From Apophysomyces variabilis (lineage: Eukaryota; Mucoromycota; Mucoromycetes; Mucorales; Mucoraceae): a DNA stretch of 64,000 nt. Of the stretch, positions 32,101 to 44,502 are shown piece after piece. The position numbers and the translations under genes were made by a program. Location of the stretch: contig MZZL01000076.1 of the NCBI GenBank assembly GCA_002749535.1, forward strand, positions 211,810 through 275,809, given 5' to 3'. The notes under the pieces are model-generated. The model was given only the letters and a program-made list of their open reading frames with translations. It did not search any database and was not told the DNA's origin. The first letter of the stretch is position 1, and every line of letters begins with the position of its first letter.

Positions 32101-35100
32101 AACTTATTTTCCGTCAGCTGATGATACCGCGAATATTCGATAATCTCCTCCTTGCAATGAGTGTATATATCATCTCGTTTGCCACACCATGCTCGGAGTT
32201 GCTTAGCAAAATCGGCGTACAAATCAGTGTCGTCGCTTTTAATGGACTTGCTTGTTAGTTCGGGTATTGTATCTGTGGTAAAGTATGATTTGGAAAGTGT
32301 TTCCAAGAGTAAGTTAGGCTACAAAAGTTTTGAGAAAGCCGAAAACATTAACAAATGAAAAGAAGAGAGTCAGGTCCTTTGAAGATACCTGTGTAGTACT
32401 CATGGCTTCGGAATCTTTTGCGTGTTGTCGGTGACATTCTTCCAACATAGAGAGCAAGCGATCTTTTGCATTTTTCGTTATATCCTGTGGCTTTGGTGAA
32501 TCCTCAGTCTCTTCGTCTGTTTCATCCTCTTCTTCAGTTATGGACTGTGTAACATCGCTCTGGGTTGACTGCATGATCGTGTTACATAGTGCGTCAAAGG
32601 TACTTTGTATGACCATCTGCTGCTGCTCATAGGAAGACTTTTTCTCTCCTGCAAGATATCCTTAGTACTTCCTTACTATTTGCACTTCCCTAAAGTAACT
32701 TACCCAGCCGAGAAGCGATTAATCCTAAATTAGCTTGCAATTCGATCGCTTGTTTTTCTTCACTTTCTCGAGTTTCACTTTCCCAATCCACCAATGGGTC
32801 ACAAACGAAAGCATCAAGTAAGGTGATGAAGACTTCCTTATGTTTTCTCAAGATGCGTAATGTTTCCTCGGCAGCTGTGCGGAAGACACCATCCACCCCA
32901 GTGATACCAAGGGCATTATGAAGGTTCTGTGACAATCGATAGGGTACTAGTTCAGGGACACGTAGTCGTTTGCCTTTTTCAAAGCACACGTTATAATCAA
33001 TATGGATAATCTCTCCTGTTCCATAATCGACCATGATATTGTCCAAATGGCGATCCCCAAGACCAATAATATAGCCAAGCATAGACATCACAGCCAATGA
33101 ACGACTGAAGGATGTACTTTTTCTCAACCATTCTGAGGGATCGGAACTTGAGTACCATAGTTCCTTCGAAAGTAGATCGCCCGGTGTTTCTTTTTGTAGT
33201 TCCAGAAACACCTTTTTCAATATATGCTTCGGCCAGTGTCGTCTGTTGGCAGTGACTCTCAGTCCTTCGGATCGAAGAGCTTGCGCCACTTTATCCATGA
33301 AGATTTCGACCGGTCGCCGTAAAAGTCTCTGTGGCACTCCTTCCTCAGGCTTATCACTCGTGGATAGCATATGAGCTATTTGTTCTTGCTTCTGCCATTG
33401 CTTATACAACGACAAAAGAGGTGTTGCATCATGTACCCACTGAATCATACCACAATGGTCGCTAAGAGGAATCACAGAGTACGTCCTTGACCTAAGCTGT
33501 CTAGCGGCGATAAGCTTATCTTCCTTGAGTAAGCCATTAGTGACATTGAGAAGTTGCATAATTCGTTCATCCAAATGCAAGTCTTCTAAACCCTTGAGAA
33601 GATAAGAGTATTTCTTGCCATTTGTGCCGAACAGATCGATCTTTTTGGGCTTCGTTTTGGTAGGCAACACAAGGACAGTTGGGCCAAAAGCGTCAATGAA
33701 AACTGATTGGTCTGAATCGAGAACGCCAGGTACACTAATGGAGGTTTTTGTAAGAGAGGCTAAGTAGGGGGACACTTGTGCCAGATCAAGAACTCGAGTC
33801 TTCTGGATTTCAGCCGTCAGCTGACGATGAAGCTAGAGTACAGTTTGTTTCAATAAAATTAACCTTTACTTTAACCAAATTCTTTTCTTTTACCTGTTGG
33901 AAAAGATCCCAACCTTTTCTGTACGTCGTCATAGAGTTTGGATTTTGCAGTAATTTGAACGCGCTGAGGATTTGATTACTGTATGTATCTTTAAACCATT
34001 GCTCGTGTCTAGTCGAGGTAGGCTCATTCAGAGTAGCCGATAGTAGCTTTTCGATAGATATAATGACAAACTTCATCACACTTTCATAGGTCTCAAGAAA
34101 TATCTTCTCGCTCTGCTCTTCCGTGGTGTTTAACTTCGCCAAACGCGCCACTTCTAGGTCCAGTTTCTGAAATTGTTGCATGACGTCAAATTGCATTGAT
34201 GCGATCTTGTTCAACCATTTCTCCTCCCATAATACAGTTATTTTCTTCAATTCCTCAGACAAAGTTTGTGTTGAAACCCATAAACTTTCGTTCTTCTGAA
34301 TCATCCGATCTGCAATCGACCTTAATACTTGTTTGGTGCTGTGGTTTGTCTTGGAAGAGGTTGAGCTGACAATAACGTCATACAATATTTCCCTTGGGTA
34401 ATCCACGGATATTCTATCGATTAATTTACCAATGATCTGTTGGACAAATTCTGCAGGGTGATTTAAACGAGCAAATAGCTGTGGAATTATTTGCTTCCAT
34501 GGTTTGATATTCACACACTCGGCATTCTTAACGTAAGTATCTTTCAGAACCTCTCCATATTTCACCAACATGCGCAACAGTCGTAGCGAAGCGGTAATTA
34601 CCATGGACGTTGATTTCCGTGGACGGCTATTGCAGCCATTCTGTAATATCTTTCGGTTACAACAAAATAAAATCATTGATGACAGGTAGATTTCTTACCC
34701 TACTATAATGTTCATCGAGCGATAAATATTTGAAATAGCATTCGACACACGAGCGAAACCGCTCCATCACAGTGTCATGCAATGTATTCAATGTCTCCAG
34801 AATAACAGTCTGGCCTTCAGCATCCAAGAACGATACAAGTTGTTGGACAGCATTGACGAAACAGTTGTCTTCTTTCAAGCGGGTTAATCTTCCCGACGTG
34901 GAATACTTCTGAAACAGGCCAAGCAAGTCCTTCAGAAAATGTTAATACTTTCTATATTGAAGTACAGGTTCACACCTTTTCCAATTTCGGCTGGTCGACT
35001 TCTCGGTTTTCAATGACACTTTTTATCTTGTTTCTAGCCCACATGGTAATCGTCATAGTCGAATCTTCACGAATTATCTCCTCCAAGAGACGCCAACCTT

Positions 35101-38100
35101 GCTTATATTGATGGGTAGCATATTCAAACCAAGGCTTGCCGCACGTTGTAGACTTCTCCACAGCCTTTTCCAAGGCACCATCAATCGCAGATTCCACCGG
35201 AGATAGCATTTTACAGGGCTTGGTTTCTATCAGTTTCGACTCAACATTGGCCAAAAGAGCAGCCGCAGTTTCGTTGGATGCTGCTTTCAGAAGTCTAGCC
35301 ATTTTGATATATGATTGACTTTGAAGTTTGTCGAAGCCATGCAAGGTGTTAATTTCCACAAGAACATCGCTTAGATTCTTTATCGCCTCGCCATAGTTTA
35401 GCTGACAGAGCTGGAGTTTCGCTTGTTGGTACAAGACATCATAGGTGACCTCCTTAGACTTTGCAGCCTCTTTCAGCCAATTGCTTGCAGTACTGATATT
35501 TCCTTGTTTACGGGCAATTTTTGAAGCCGCCAAATATACTTTTCCGTAATAACGCGTGTCCACTCCGGCAGGGTCCGCCCGTTGTTTCTGTAGAATGGCA
35601 ACAATTTTACCCCAAAGTCTAGTTTCCGGTTGATAACTGGTAGGACTCGATCCCCCTTCAATAAAACTAAACCAATCCTTCGCTTCCGCAACAACAGTTT
35701 CTGGTGTCATACGACGAAGCTGTATATCTAGTAAACTCGACCGATTGGCAGACAGATTGTTTTTTAGCAATATTATCAATTCCGAAGAAAGCAGTGTCTC
35801 GTCAATTCCTACATCGAGCAAGCCATTGGTGATCCGACTGCTCAATTGGCTTGGTCCTTTTAACGGTTTGGTTGCCGTTCGGTTTGGAGCCTCTACGTTC
35901 GGCAAGTTACTCTTTTCGCTTCGGAATCCTTGGGCAAATGCGGGCGAGATAAAGTCCTGTGTAACCAATTCGGTGAAGAAAAATAAGCCCGATTCCTGCA
36001 ATCGGCGCAGAGAGTCGTAATCATGCAAACTAGTGTAGAAATCTGTAACCTAGCAAAGAATACATTGTAAAAAGAATACCATTGACTTGATAGTAATCTT
36101 ACTTGAGCCTCCAATATAGACAGAAACCCAAAATCATCTCGCGACACAATGGCACGTAGAGCTTGTAAATTCTTAATGGCTTCTTCATCGCGTCCCTGAT
36201 CGAATGAGAAACAGGCAAACTGAGTATTTCAATACATAACATGGATGACCTTACCAGCGCGAACAAAGCAGCCACTTGAAACCACGTAGATATAGTGGAA
36301 GGTGGTTTCCCTTCATCTAACCAGTAATGAGTAAGATAGCAACTAATCCTCTCCATAACGAACCGTTTTCTGATAATTCATTCGGCGCCTCGTATATCCA
36401 TTGATCTTGAAAGGGGATTTTCCAGTAGCGAATCTTGCGTACAAGACGTTTGTACCATGATTGGAGACCGTTGATATGATCTACCATTTTTTGCCGTATG
36501 CATGCATTCACTGAGAGTGCAATGAGTCATGATGCCGCAAAGTTGAAGTTATCTTACCAAGTTCTTGCACGTAATGGTTCGTCTCGAGAAACCAAGCGGC
36601 TGGCTCCGGAGGAACTTTTTCTTTGGTGGCGACATCGCGCTCGAAAAGCAGCTAAATTGCAGTCAATTTCGCTCGCATTTGCTTACATTGATAAAAATGT
36701 TACCTGCAAGATATTCCGTATCAGCAAGTGGTCGTTGCTGACAATTCTTGCGCCTTTAATCGCTTGTGGACGAATCCTTGCAAAGTATTCCTGACAGGTT
36801 TTCTTGTTGGTCCTAAAGAATGCCAGGCTCGAGCGAGGAACTATAGCAAGCGCATTGGTTGCACAGCCTTCAGATGCGTTGTAAATTTGGACCTCCAATC
36901 GATCCAAAAGCAAAAGCAAGTTCCGCAAATATTCCAAATCACTTGGGTTCCTAAATGTTGTTTTAGATACATTGATACCGAATATAATCACTCTTACGCT
37001 TTATGTTGATCGGTATGTGAAGAGACCAGAGCAGATAACGCACGTTCAAATGCAGCAAAAGTCTACATAAAGCAGAATTCCAGTTAAGTAACGAAACGCT
37101 CTAGAAAGGTTGTACCTGTTGTGGCCCCCCAAAAGGCGTCCTCAATCGTGCCAACATACAATAGCGTGCACACTCCCACATAGCCCAGTAGCTCAGTAAA
37201 GAGGCAGAAAGACCAATTCTACGATTAAGGAAGCCTAGATGTAATGGTTAATCTAAAACTGGCTCCAATATCTATAAGTTGAGTAATTGGATACCATACG
37301 TTCATCCTTATCCTCAAATATCCCGGCTGTTTTAACGTTGCGGAGCGTATCACATTGACAAAATAATCGTTGGGCCCACCCTAACTGATCATTTTGATCT
37401 GACAAGGTCGACGATTGCTGATTGTCTGTTGATGGTGTAATCAGATATTCTGACATACCCAGATGTCTCATCACTATCTCGTAGTGAACGGGACGGAAAG
37501 TGCCAGTATGAGGAGTTGACATGATATTGCGCTGCATAAAACAGCAACAGGTAACATTAATATAATTTTCCCGGCAAATGTTTAACAACTCGCGTACCTG
37601 TACCACTACTTCTGTCGTATCCAAAGGAATTCGAGCTTCGGCAAGCGCGAACGGATTTAAAACAGTTAATAATTTCATACTGGTCTCTTGTATTGTCAAG
37701 CAAGGGCTCTGGATACTAAGATGAAAACAATAAGGAGAACTGCCATTACGGCTTCGTATTTCCTTACCCCTTCTGAGCTTGAACTACGATTAAATCCGTG
37801 ATTTCTGCTGTGTCAAACTTTTGACAGTATTGATATGCTAAAAGAATCATAGTTTCTTTCACATCGTTATTTCTTTCATCGTCTGTAAGAAATTTAAATA
37901 TAATTTAGTATAATCAGCGATCAAACGTTAAATTTCTTTTGACATACCGATAGCGTTCAAGATCCCTACGGCAATATTTCGCAAAGGAACCGTTGTGACT
38001 TCCTTGCTCGTCATGGATGTCGCTCTGTTTAATGCAATATCTGCAAGCGAACATAAAATCTGGCGCGATCTAAGATTTATGTGTGCCCATACACTTATCG

Positions 38101-40450
38101 TATCCTCCAGCAGACATTCAAGTAGGCACAAGTCGTCCGCATCACTTAACGAAAAATTGCTACTAATACAGCCCATGTCAATAGAGTCGCTTGACCTTCT
38201 GCTTTATACCTTGCCCAGAAGTCTTTCAAGATTTGCAATATCGCGTCGAATGTATCACTACATCTATAATACCATGCTCCACATAATACTTGGAAAACAG
38301 ACAAAACAGCAGGCTTCGTTAATTCGCGGCATGAAGCTGCCATATCCAGCAAGATGTAGCTATAAAATACGGTATCCAACACGGCACTTGTAACATCCAG
38401 CTTGGAGGGTGCAGTGACATCCGATGCTAATCCATCGCCAAAATTTTTCATTATGATCTCGCTTGTACATACGGCTGTTGTCATTCTACGGAATTCAACA
38501 GTATTTGGGTTAATCGCGTATGCTGCTCTCACAGTGGCAAGGTCCTTTGCTAGGTGATCTGATAGCTTTTCGAGGATGTTTGACTTTGTATCAACGTTCT
38601 GACACAGCCTGAAAAGTACTCGCAGAAGCACAAGAACACTTGCGTTCAGCTGCTTATTTTCTCTATATTCCCGTCGAAATCGGTATAAAGGCGACGAGTC
38701 AGGGTCCAACAATGCATAGATCAAAGAATCTTCCGTGTTTTGCGCCCAAGCATTAATTAACTACAAGCAGTGCTAAGTTTCCGTTGAAAATCCTGATAGC
38801 AAGAAAAACTACCTTCATTAAGATTTCTAGGAAGTTGTTGATATCAGATAACTCAAGATGGTTTGACAGCTGTGTAGCATAATATTCGTACACGTTCAAT
38901 TGAGTTCGTTGGAAAGCGTATGGCCTGATAGACGTTAATCGCATCATGACCTTGTTGGCTATCGTTTTTGTTGGCGATAAGTAACAGGTTGTATACAGGG
39001 TCTAATGCTTACATCTGTCAATCCAAAGTTGATCTGTACAGATTCTGAGAGAATCCCGAAGAAAATCCAACGTCATGGGGCATAGTTGCTCTAACGCAGA
39101 TCCAATAGCACGTTGTTCCTCATAGGCATCAAAGTTGCGTATTAGCGGAATAACAGCCTCAAGTATCGCATAGAAACAGCTGAAATGAAGACCAAAAATT
39201 GATATAAACAGAATTGACGATTATTCCCTTTTTTACCTAAATAGATTGATACAAACTTCCCATTTCTGATTGTTTCGCAAATTCGGTTTCTGTTCTGCGT
39301 TGCTTGACAGTATGTTCTTAACGATACCGTGCATGTCACTTAAAAAATGGTGTAATAATTCAAATGCGAACGGTAGTTTGTGCTTCCAAAAAGGCTGAAA
39401 CCTTTTGTATGCCTCTATCAAGCCATAGAGTAAATATAACAGAAGTTTCTCGTTCATCATCGACTTACCTATCATTGGGGCTCTCATGCCCTCATTTAAA
39501 CTTGCATCAATGTGCCATCCCACTAATAGATCAATAATATCCTTATGGCATATTTTATTTTAGCTAGAGAAAATATCCTTTTCCACGACTAACCTGAAAT
39601 CGAGTAGCGAATGCGTCTGAGCAAATATCTGTCAAAGTATCAAGCACATTAAGAATATCGGGGATATATTCCGCAGAATCCATCGCATCCAAAAACATAA
39701 TTAAGCTGTTAACAATGTAGGAGGAGACTTCATGGATTTCACGCATATTGAATGAATCTTTTGATACATCCGCCAAGATCTGATATCACATTAGTATGTA
39801 TACTTTGCAACCGAAAGAAAAACAAAACGCAATTACCTGACGAAGTGTACGTAATAACCACAGTTTTAATTCGCAATCTTGATTACGTTCGGTTGCACTC
39901 TTATCTTCGTTAATCCATTGACATAGATATTCAAATAACCAGGCAAGGAAATATCCAAGATTACTAGTACATGCGAGTCCTGCGACCGCTTTCGTCATGC
40001 CTTGCTTAAAGGGCCGCGGCACTTTCAGGTTTTTAAAAATCGCCACTAGCGTAGAGCTTCCGGTGAAGCCGTAAAGACAGGTCTCCAAAAGTTGCATCTG
40101 CTCCTGCCGAACAGCAGCTGTAAGTTCTGATCCGTTGACGGACGCGCGTAGTTCGTCGATCTGCTTCACAAGTTGGTTTGCGCATGCTGTCCGTCGAGAA
40201 TAGGATGGGTCTTCTTCATCCGCTAATATTCGTCGGAGGAGATGTAATGAACGTTGCTCTTCTAAACGGTTGCAAGGCAGCACAGATTTTGTCAGTGCTC
40301 TTTGTCGAAGTTTGTTGGAATTGTAACTTATTCACCTGTCCCTGCATTGCCCGAATACATTCGTGAAGAACTTCCACGGTTATCACGTATTACGTTTCGC
40401 TGCGATCCTCGACCAGGAACATTTCCTGTTCCGACTTTCCTCGAGCTCAT
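29120..40450 (-). CDS. SMG1: SMG1-like PI3K-related protein kinase (NMD kinase)
   Basis: A very large gene with many short introns. The start is ATG 40450 (MSSRKVGTGNVPGRGSQRN; exon 40450-40336, intron, next exon from 40261). HEAT-like helical repeats fill 40.2-36.3 kb and a FAT-like region 36.0-33.8 kb. The kinase domain is at 33775-32690, with LPTKTKPKKIDLFG, KGLEDLHLDERIMQLL, the catalytic loop GLGDRHLDNIMVD and the metal-binding HIDYNVCFEKG. The DYN in place of DFG and the LHLDERIMQ context are characteristic of SMG1 rather than TOR, ATM or ATR. A long helical insertion (32616-29250) separates kinase and FATC, another SMG1 hallmark. The FATC comprises MQRIRAKLEGKDF and, after an intron, DNLSLMYEGWTSWV with stop at 29120. 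SMG1 phosphorylates UPF1 in nonsense-mediated decay. Exon borders in the N-terminal third are approximate. No obvious inactivating change was seen. Confidence 0.9.
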
Positions 40451-40768
40451 TATTCAATGAGGTTTAAAGCCGCTGTCTTTTCTCAACTTTGTCCTGCGTC
40501 CCAGTTGGGAAATTGGGCTCTGGGCACACATCGAAAGCAGTCATTTCGGACTGACACCATCCAACAATAAGCTCGCGGCACATGAGAGTTTAATGCCATT
40601 GTTTGTTTCTTACATTGGCAAGGCTAATTGAATTTGGTAATATCTAGCATCAAAAAAGAGAAATGAAAGTAAGTTACGAACGTGGTATAGCAGGCCGCAA
40701 GATGACATCGATAACGTGTAGGGAAGAATAAGCCAATCCTAAATGTTCGTCCCTGTAGACCCTGCAGT
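40451..40768. promoter_or_regulatory. SMG1 upstream region
   Basis: About 320 bp between the SMG1 start codon and the Mutator element. It must contain the SMG1 promoter unless that lies beyond the transposon. No core motif was identified with confidence. Confidence 0.4.
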
Positions 40769-40871
40769 GGGTGGCTATATTTTAGAGGTAATCCTCTTAG
40801 AGGTACCCCCCCGAAAAAGGAAATTGAAAAAGTACCTCTAAAATCATTTTGAGTTTTAGAGGTACCTCCAC
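40769..40871 (+). repeat. Left TIR of MULE-USP, hairpin-forming
   Basis: Contains repeated TTTTAGAGGTA and an internal inverted repeat, GTACCTCTAAAA ... TTTTAGAGGTAC, able to form a 12-bp stem. The stretch 40872-41300 that follows is AT-rich and holds the presumed promoter. Confidence 0.9.
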
Positions 40872-41300
40872 TTTTAATGCACTTTATGGTTTCTTTACAT
40901 ATGTCTTTATGTCAAATGCAATCTAAATGCTAAATGAAAGTTGCAGCTATCATTTCCAATAATTATGTAAGAAAGGGGTATAGTAATATTATGGCTATAC
41001 CAAGTATATTGTTCCTAGGTGTAATTTCTAAACAAAGTATATTAGAAGCAAATGGACATTAGAGAAAGAAGAAATAACACTGTTGTTTATCGTTTATAAT
41101 CTAGTTATGACAGGTTTAAGTAAATGACATTAATTGTAATATAATTACTATCTTTACAGAGCGCATTTTGATTACCCCTTACAATTTTTGAAAACTTAGA
41201 TATAAATACTATGAGCTGTTCCTATTTTTGAAATTAACAGTTTAAACACCCTTCTACCAAGCAATTTTACGCGAATACTTCTCAAGATTAAACTAGCAAA

Positions 41301-43992
41301 ATGCTTCCTCAACGTATGCAAACTTTCCCTCATTTTCCCGAAGGCAATGCAAAAGTCATCGTCCCATATCCTCGTAATGAAGAAGGAATCTATGAAGTGC
41401 GCGGACTCGACATCGGATGGAGCTTAATCAGACAAAATTCCTATCATATTGCAAAAGGCGAGGGCCGTATGTTGACCAAAGTATGTCTAGGTTCTATCCG
41501 CTGCTTGAATACAATGTGTCGGCTTGAATTGGTTGACATTAGACCAAAAATCAGTCAGAAAGAAATCGATACTCAATGCAAGCAAGGATGTTCAGAATGT
41601 GGGTGTCCTTTGATACACAATACCTGCAAGTACAGAGTGCATTTCCGTTTCCTACACGACGAATGCCATATGTATCCTGGAGAAAAGCTAGGCGAAGATT
41701 TGCACACCCACGGTGTTTACGAAGCCAAACACTTGAGCGATAAGGCATATCGCGAGTTTGAGCCGCTGGTTGTATCTCGCCCTGAAGTGACCCCAAAGGC
41801 TTTGTTGGTTGGTAATTACCATGGTTCAGAGATTGTCCCTGCGCACCAAATCGATCCAAGTCTTCAAAACCTCGATCGCACAGCCTACTTACGTCGAAAA
41901 GTGCTGAAAAGCAACAACATGCTTGCTTCGCAAGATTCATCCATCGAGCAATTGTTCGCAATTCAGAAGGACTACAAGTCATACTTTGTGGAGTGTAGAA
42001 TTCTTGGGAAGATGACGTTGATTGCTGTCCGTCAACCTGCTGCCTCTGGTTTTCTTGACTTCAAACAATATCCTGTCCTAACTGACGTGACATACAACAT
42101 TTTCCACAAGTACTACCTATGCTCCTCGGTTATTTATTCTCCTGAAATCGGTCGACATGTCGTAATATTTGCCGCCGTTATCCGAAACCTACAGTCAACT
42201 ATCTTTGCCTCTTATTTTAGCAATTTCTTTGAAACCTTTGGTGTCAAGTTTAACGACGACTTTTTGGGTGTCATAATGGACTTTTCTGCAGCTCAGATCA
42301 AGGGATTCACTACCGCTTACAGTAAATTAACAGCAAGAAACGACGGCATAAAGTACTTGAAAGGTTGCTTGGCCCACTACCAAAGGAACATAGATAAGCT
42401 TGCCAAAAAGCATTCTTTGGTACCAAAAGACAGCAAGGAGCAATTTAAGCAACTTTGCTTTTACTTGACGGTTACGGATAGCAAAGAAGAATACAAGGCT
42501 ACCCGCGAGAAGATCAAGCAACAATTTCCAAAAGCCTTCAAAAAACTGACGTTCTGGAAACGTAAGACAATACGCAGTATGATTTACCCAGCAAAATCCA
42601 AGATGAATCAGACACTTTTGGATAATCCAACATGGACTACGAATGGCGTAGAGTCTTACCACAATGACTTGTACCGTATCATCAAGAAGAAGCAAGGGTT
42701 GGTCACCAACCTCAAAGCATTCTTGAAGTATATGGCAAACGATGGTGTTGCTTTTCAAACGTATATGAGCGGGTTCTCTCTGCGGTACGGGAAAAAAGAA
42801 AAGAAGGCAGCAGATAATGGAAAACGCAAACGCAAACAGAAGCTGCAGTCCAACCCTAAAAACAAGCGTACCAAGATATCTAAGGATACTGAAGAATTTA
42901 ATGCTGCCGTGGCCGTCAAAGCCAAGTTGCCCAAGGTTGCAAAGAAAGACGAAGGTAATCGTGGGGAAAATATAAGACAGCTGATACCACCCTTAAGACT
43001 TCACTAACATTGTATCTGTTATAGTACCTAAGGATGATCTAGATATTAAGCAGCTGCAGACCGTCAGAAAGCCATCTAAATGGTATGAACACTTTGACAC
43101 CGCATATTATCTCCCTGACGGCACGGAGTTCAACATGACACTTAATGCCAACAAAGATATGTCCTGTTATATCGACGCTCCAATGGAGGCTTTACTTCTT
43201 TCTATCTTACCCACGGCCCAGAATCTCCCAAGCTATATCGATTACAGCAATAAGTTCGATACAACTCTGTATGCTAGCTTTATTAGCTACAGTAAACAGG
43301 ATGCAGCATTACGGGCAGAAGCATCGAATCTTATGAGGCAGTTTGTCTGGGACCACACCCCCTTTAAGCGCGAAATGAATGACGTCGTGGAATTTATAGA
43401 GCATTTCCTTGCTCAAACTTCTACTTCCCTACAGTCATTATTCAGCATATCATATCGCAAGCGCCAGTCATGCTCCTGCACGCCATCGTTGGAAAGGCTG
43501 GAAGACCTCAATTATCGAAGTATTCAGTACATCAATCCCTATCATTTCAAAGATAGAAAGCAGAACGACGATGCACTGGGGGAGAAGTTCTCCAACTGGT
43601 TCGTAGAAAACTTTGAAAATAGAAAAAAACGCAAATGCCATGCATGCAACAGTATTGCCATCAAACATTTCGAAGTTGTTGATCTTCCTCAGTTCTTGAT
43701 GTTCTGCGATCAGTCCAACTACGTGAGGCGGGCAAAAAACTTCAAGTTTCCTCCCCGATTTGCTCTTGGCGATACAACTTATGAAATACGCGCAACAATA
43801 CGATCAACCCACGAAACGGAAATTCATTTCTATGCCAACGCAATTATCAATACAACAACTCCACCTTTTGTAAGCAAAATCGACAATATGACAGAAGAGG
43901 TGGAAGTTCTTGTCCACCCCTACGCCACCCACTATGACTACTTATGTGAAGAAAACAGATACACAATCCTATTATTCTATGCAAAGCTATGA
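41301..43992 (+). CDS. MULE transposase fused to USP-like deubiquitinase domain
   Basis: Exons 41301-42954 and 43025-43992 (intron GTAATC...TTATAG, phase 1) give about 873 residues without a stop. Residues about 30-150 form a Cys/His-rich DNA-binding region of WRKY/GCM1 type (CRLELVDIRP, CKQGCSECGC, CKYRVHF, DLHTHGVY). The MULE core follows with Asp about 262 (LTDVTYN), Asp about 327 (GVIMDFSAAQ), a CLAHYQRN motif and Glu about 451 (TNGVESYHNDL). After a basic linker (GKRKRKQK, KNKRTK), the C-terminal third resembles ubiquitin-specific peptidases. It has a Cys box NKDMSCYIDAPMEALLL (Cys about 599), Zn-type pairs CSC and CHAC, and a His box YEIRATI...EIHFYANAI (His about 819). A Cys-box Gln/Asn is not evident, so catalytic competence is uncertain. 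The continuous frame suggests recent activity. Confidence 0.88.
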
Positions 43993-44217
43993 TCTATGAC
44001 GCTATAATGCCATTATATGCTTCATTTTATGTATAAATAAAATTTACTAATGAGTCATGATAAATAAATCTATGGACCAATCTATTTATAAATGCTCATA
44101 GGATGCCGATTTTTACTAATTCTGAAAATTGTATAATCAAATATACTATGAAGCGCAAAAAAAATTAGATATATGGTGAAATAAGTAAAATTGAAGGTAC
44201 CTCTAGCATTAACTTTT

Positions 44218-44319
44218 GTGGAGGTACCTCTAAAACTCAAAATGATTTTAGAGGTACTTTTTCAATTTCCTTTTTCGGGGGGTACCTCTAAGAGGGTTAC
44301 CTCTAAAATATAGTCACCC
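44218..44319 (-). repeat. Right TIR of MULE-USP
   Basis: Inverted copy of 40769-40871 differing at a few positions. It ends TAGTCACCC immediately before TCTTGCAGT. Confidence 0.9.
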
Positions 44320-44502
44320 TCTTGCAGTCTCTCATTGATCCTATTTGTTCTTGGTACGGATATGGATTTTAAGAATTATAAAAAGGTGTGCACCATTTAT
44401 GCAGGATAATGGATTCTTATCGTTTCTGGCACAATGTACTGTGCGGAAAAGACATGCATGTGAAAGCGAAAGTTTATGCAAATTATAGAAAATGTCTTTA
44501 GT

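Larger units (their letters stand above)
40769..44319 (+). mobile_element. Mutator-like element with USP-like protease domain (MULE-USP)
   Basis: A 3551-bp element with TIRs of about 103 bp (40769-40871 and 44218-44319) beginning GGGTGGCTAT / GGGTGACTAT. It is flanked by CCCTGCAGT (40760-40768) and TCTTGCAGT (44320-44328), a 9-bp target duplication with two transitions. It carries one intact two-exon gene. It lies between SMG1 and PDCL3 and disrupts neither. Confidence 0.92.

Noticed and set aside
36498..36794. Plus-strand open frames within SMG1 (also 37995-38393, 35745-36020)
   Set aside because: Antisense shadows of SMG1 exons; no introns or motifs of their own.
40600..40640. Similarity of GGCAAGGCTAATTG near SMG1 start to 17035-17050
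   Set aside because: Only about a dozen bases; too short to call a repeat.
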